This document shows positions 61,708 to 64,000 of a stretch of DNA of 64,000 nt, in pieces. The DNA is taken from assembly GCF_041358175.1 (NCBI RefSeq), contig NZ_JBGKBE010000005.1, positions 1 through 64,000 of the forward strand, read 5' to 3'. The translations under genes were made by a program, and so were the position numbers. Position 1 is the first letter of the stretch. The number at the start of each line of letters is the position of its first letter. Under the pieces are notes generated by a model. That model was not told the DNA's origin and made no database searches. It saw only the letters and a list, made by a program, of their open reading frames with translations. The DNA comes from Muriicola sp041358175 (GTDB taxonomy: Bacteria > Bacteroidota > Bacteroidia > Flavobacteriales > Flavobacteriaceae).

Positions 61708-64000
61708 TTAATTCTCTCCTGTGTTTACAGAAGCATTTTTCTCAGCCTCTTTGGTTTTTATCTCCGCCAGTTCCTCTCTTGCCATTGATTCAATATCAGG
61801 AAACTGAGTAAAATTAGAGATAACACTTTCCAGGATGTAGGTTGCCTGAAAAGCATCTCCTAATGAGTAGAAGTTCTGTGCCATTACAATCAATCCTTTA
61901 CCTCCCCATTCTTTATAAATGGCATATTCTCTGGCCAGTTTCTGTACCGAGATATTGCTTTCTTCCAGGGCACCACGTTTTTGTTTGAAATAGGCATCGA
62001 AATACAAGGCTTCTGCAGCAAGTGACCCTGAAGCGATTTTCTGCACTTTCGCATAAGCCTCTTCTGCAGTTTCCTCGTCAGCTGTTTTCATGGCTGATCT
62101 GGCGATCATGATCTGTGCATCACTCTTTATCCTGTCATCTAAGCCAGGTGAGTTCAGCACCTTATCGGCATACTCCAGTGTTTTTTCATAATTCTTTTGA
62201 TCGTAGTATGCCTTCATCAAATTCTGACGAGCATATGTCCTGTTTTGGGTGATGTCAGCGGAATTCTCCAGCTGGATCAGGTATTGCATTGCGTTAGCGT
62301 AGTCCTCTTTTGCAAGCAGGAGTTCACAAACACGAGTCAATGCCTGTTCCTTATAATCACTTCCTCCCCTGTCGGCAACATATTTAAAGGAATTCAATGC
62401 CTTTTCCTGATTTCCCTCGGCAAACTGCAACTGTGCCAGTTTAAAATGTACATCTACAATGTGTAAACCGGAAGGAAATTCAGAGATATAATTCTCATAC
62501 CCCTTTATGGCGGCGGCAGTGCGACCTTCAAGAGCTTGTTTTTCTGCAGATTCAAAGGTGGCATTATCGAGTTCAGCATCTGAAACCTCTACAAAATCGA
62601 GATTTCGTACCCAGGCCGCATATTCATTTACCCTGCCCATATCCATATAGACCAATTTTGCCGTGTTCACAGCCTGAATTGCTTCCTGTGAGTTAGGGTA
62701 TTTGTCAACCACAGAACCAAATTTAGACAGGGCTTCTTCATTGCGATTGGTATTGTAATGAACCAACCCCTGCCGGAGAAGTGCCTGAGGTACCAGTTTA
62801 CTACCGGGGTAAAAATTCACCATGTCAGCAAACGCCTTCAGTCCTTCCTGGTTCCTGTTTTCCCTGATATAGGAATTCCCCAGTTCAAAAAGAACATCAT
62901 CTTTTAATGTTGAGGAGGGATAGGCAGTTAAAAATGCATTGAGTTCAGCCAGTTTCGTGGAATTCCGCCCCATAAATCCGTAGCTTACTGCTTTCTGGAA
63001 GGCAGCATAATCCTTTTCCCTGCCATTTCCGGAAATATAGTCGGTATAGGCTTCAATGGCACTGTTGTATTTGCTTGTTACAAAATAACAATCCCCAAGC
63101 CTTACCTGTGCATCCTGAGCTTTTTCATTCCCTATGGTTGCTGATTTATAATTCCTGAAGTACGGTATAGCCGAATTGTAATCCTTTAACTTAAAATAGG
63201 AATATCCCAAATTGTAATCCAGCTCCTTAAATTCTTCAGTTCTGGCGGCAACCGGACTTTGTTGAAAGCGGATATATTCAACAAGTGCCTCGTCAAAACG
63301 ATTGAGCAAATAACTGGCTTCGCCTTTCCAGTACCGAGACCTTGCCGTAAAAACAGCATCAGCATCACTTTTAATAGCCCTGTCTAAAATATCGGCCGTT
63401 TCGGCGTAATCTCCGTCGAGAAACAATTCCATTCCGCGGAAAAAAGCTACTTTCTGGTAGGTCGATTTATTGGCGTAATTCCTGTTTTGCTCAATTAATT
63501 CCAGTGCACCTTTAAAGTTTTTTGAGGTGAGGTAAGAGTCCACCAACAAGTCCTGAAGTTCAGGGGCGTATGTGTCTTTAGGGTATCGATCAAGATAGGT
63601 TGAAAGCACCTGCGTAACAGGCTCATAAGCGTTCCCGATCTCATAACTGAGTCGGGCGTAATTAAGCAGGGCGTCTTTTTCTATTTCAGGAGAAAAATCC
63701 ATTTGCGAGGCATTTCTAAAGGCATTAAGAGCTTCCTGTTTCTTCCCGAGTTTTAGATAGCACTCGGCAAGATGGTAGTAAGCGTTCTGCGCCACGCTGT
63801 TCGTACCGTCAATAATCTTATTGAACTGCAGGATGGCATTGGCATAATCCTGCTGCTGATAATAACAGTAACCCAGCTGATAGTAGTCTGTATTGTTCCA
63901 TCTGCCCCGTTTACCGCGATAGGCCTCCAGGTAGGGAATGGCCTGGGCGTATTGCTGCAGATTGAAATAACTCTCTCCTATGATCTTGTTGAGTTCGGAA
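61708..64000 (-). CDS. TPR-repeat protein (5' end outside window)
   Basis: The frame is open from 61708 to the right edge (764 codons in the window), so the start is missing; an internal GTG at 63795 is not the true start. It is built almost wholly of tetratricopeptide repeats, with the recurring W/Y-x-x-G/A-x-x-Y-x-x-x-(D/K)-Y and A-x-x-x-(F/Y) pattern about every 34-36 residues (for example YYQLGYCYYQQQDYANAILQ, YNLGYSYFKLKDYNSAIPYF, FELGNSYIRENRNQEGL). The C-terminus is a short acidic tail. Such large TPR proteins act as scaffolds. It is upstream of, and coupled to, the plugless barrel gene (15-base gap). Cellular location cannot be judged without the N-terminus. Confidence 0.85.
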   Translation of the reverse strand, partial: SELNKIIGESYFNLQQYAQAIPYLEAYRGKRGRWNNTDYYQLGYCYYQQQDYANAILQFNKIIDGTNSVAQNAYYHLAECYLKLGKKQEALNAFRNASQMDFSPEIEKDALLNYARLSYEIGNAYEPVTQVLSTYLDRYPKDTYAPELQDLLVDSYLTSKNFKGALELIEQNRNYANKSTYQKVAFFRGMELFLDGDYAETADILDRAIKSDADAVFTARSRYWKGEASYLLNRFDEALVEYIRFQQSPVAARTEEFKELDYNLGYSYFKLKDYNSAIPYFRNYKSATIGNEKAQDAQVRLGDCYFVTSKYNSAIEAYTDYISGNGREKDYAAFQKAVSYGFMGRNSTKLAELNAFLTAYPSSTLKDDVLFELGNSYIRENRNQEGLKAFADMVNFYPGSKLVPQALLRQGLVHYNTNRNEEALSKFGSVVDKYPNSQEAIQAVNTAKLVYMDMGRVNEYAAWVRNLDFVEVSDAELDNATFESAEKQALEGRTAAAIKGYENYISEFPSGLHIVDVHFKLAQLQFAEGNQEKALNSFKYVADRGGSDYKEQALTRVCELLLAKEDYANAMQYLIQLENSADITQNRTYARQNLMKAYYDQKNYEKTLEYADKVLNSPGLDDRIKSDAQIMIARSAMKTADEETAEEAYAKVQKIASGSLAAEALYFDAYFKQKRGALEESNISVQKLAREYAIYKEWGGKGLIVMAQNFYSLGDAFQATYILESVISNFTQFPDIESMAREELAEIKTKEAEKNASVNTGEN

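Overview
This window is chromosomal DNA from a member of the Bacteroidota, most likely a marine-type Flavobacteriaceae. The evidence is type IX secretion (T9SS) type-B sorting domains, a fused SecDF, a Rho with a long disordered insertion, DUF1599, BT_3928, DUF3667 and DUF6588 family proteins, several TAnnTTTG-type promoter elements, and a beta-glucan utilisation locus. The species cannot be named from the sequence. Almost everything is chromosomal housekeeping; I see no prophage, insertion sequence, integrase or CRISPR array.

Region by region. 1-10774 (all minus strand): part of a polysaccharide utilisation locus (PUL). It holds a PKD/carbohydrate-binding surface lipoprotein (cut by the left edge), a GH16 endo-beta-glucanase lipoprotein, a second glycan-binding lipoprotein, a 1057-residue protein joining a clan GH-A glycosidase domain to a probable outer-membrane beta-barrel, and a membrane-spanning propeller/Y_Y_Y/LuxR-type regulator. 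No SusC/SusD pair lies inside the window. 10846-14503 (minus): clpS, prmA, tpiA, a DoxX-like BT_3928 protein and a DUF1599 protein. 14570-17104 (plus): folP (with a perfect 59-bp tandem duplication across its start), cdaA, and a DUF3667 protein. 17119-19630 (minus): an ABC exporter and truA. 19672-24693: a YfcE-type phosphoesterase, a DUF4293 protein, rho, rpsT, two identical tRNA-Glu genes and proS. 24789-27713 (plus): a strange Trp/Gly- then Ser/Arg-rich lipoprotein and a FadL-like porin. 27762-31108 (minus): two paralogous T9SS type-B secreted proteins. 31248-35220 (plus): folE, cysS, yidD, lgt and a DUF192 lipoprotein.

35284-42040 is the most unusual part of the second half. Three acidic lipoproteins (minus strand) face a sigma factor / FecR anti-sigma / TonB-dependent receptor operon (plus strand). 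Two of the lipoproteins share a lipocalin-like domain, and one also has four tandem beta-strand repeats separated by Asp/Glu clusters. 42162-49725 holds a twin ABC ATPase with a degenerate first half, a small STAS-like protein, secDF, mdh, a small lipoprotein and a DUF6588 barrel. 49798-64000 holds gyrB, an SLC13 transporter, asnB, a DUF2911 protein, an amidohydrolase, a NYN-LOTUS protein, an OmpA-like protein, a plugless beta-barrel and a TPR protein cut by the right edge.

How the genes work together: the PUL products would bind and cut beta-1,3-glucan (laminarin-like) at the cell surface, with the adjacent one-protein sensor/regulator controlling them. The sigma/FecR/receptor set is a classic cell-surface signalling chain whose ligand is unknown, and the facing lipoproteins are its natural candidate partners. 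Several genes start with TTG or GTG (regulator, cdaA, truA, sigma factor, small lipoprotein, receptor), and many operon ends carry clear hairpin terminators.
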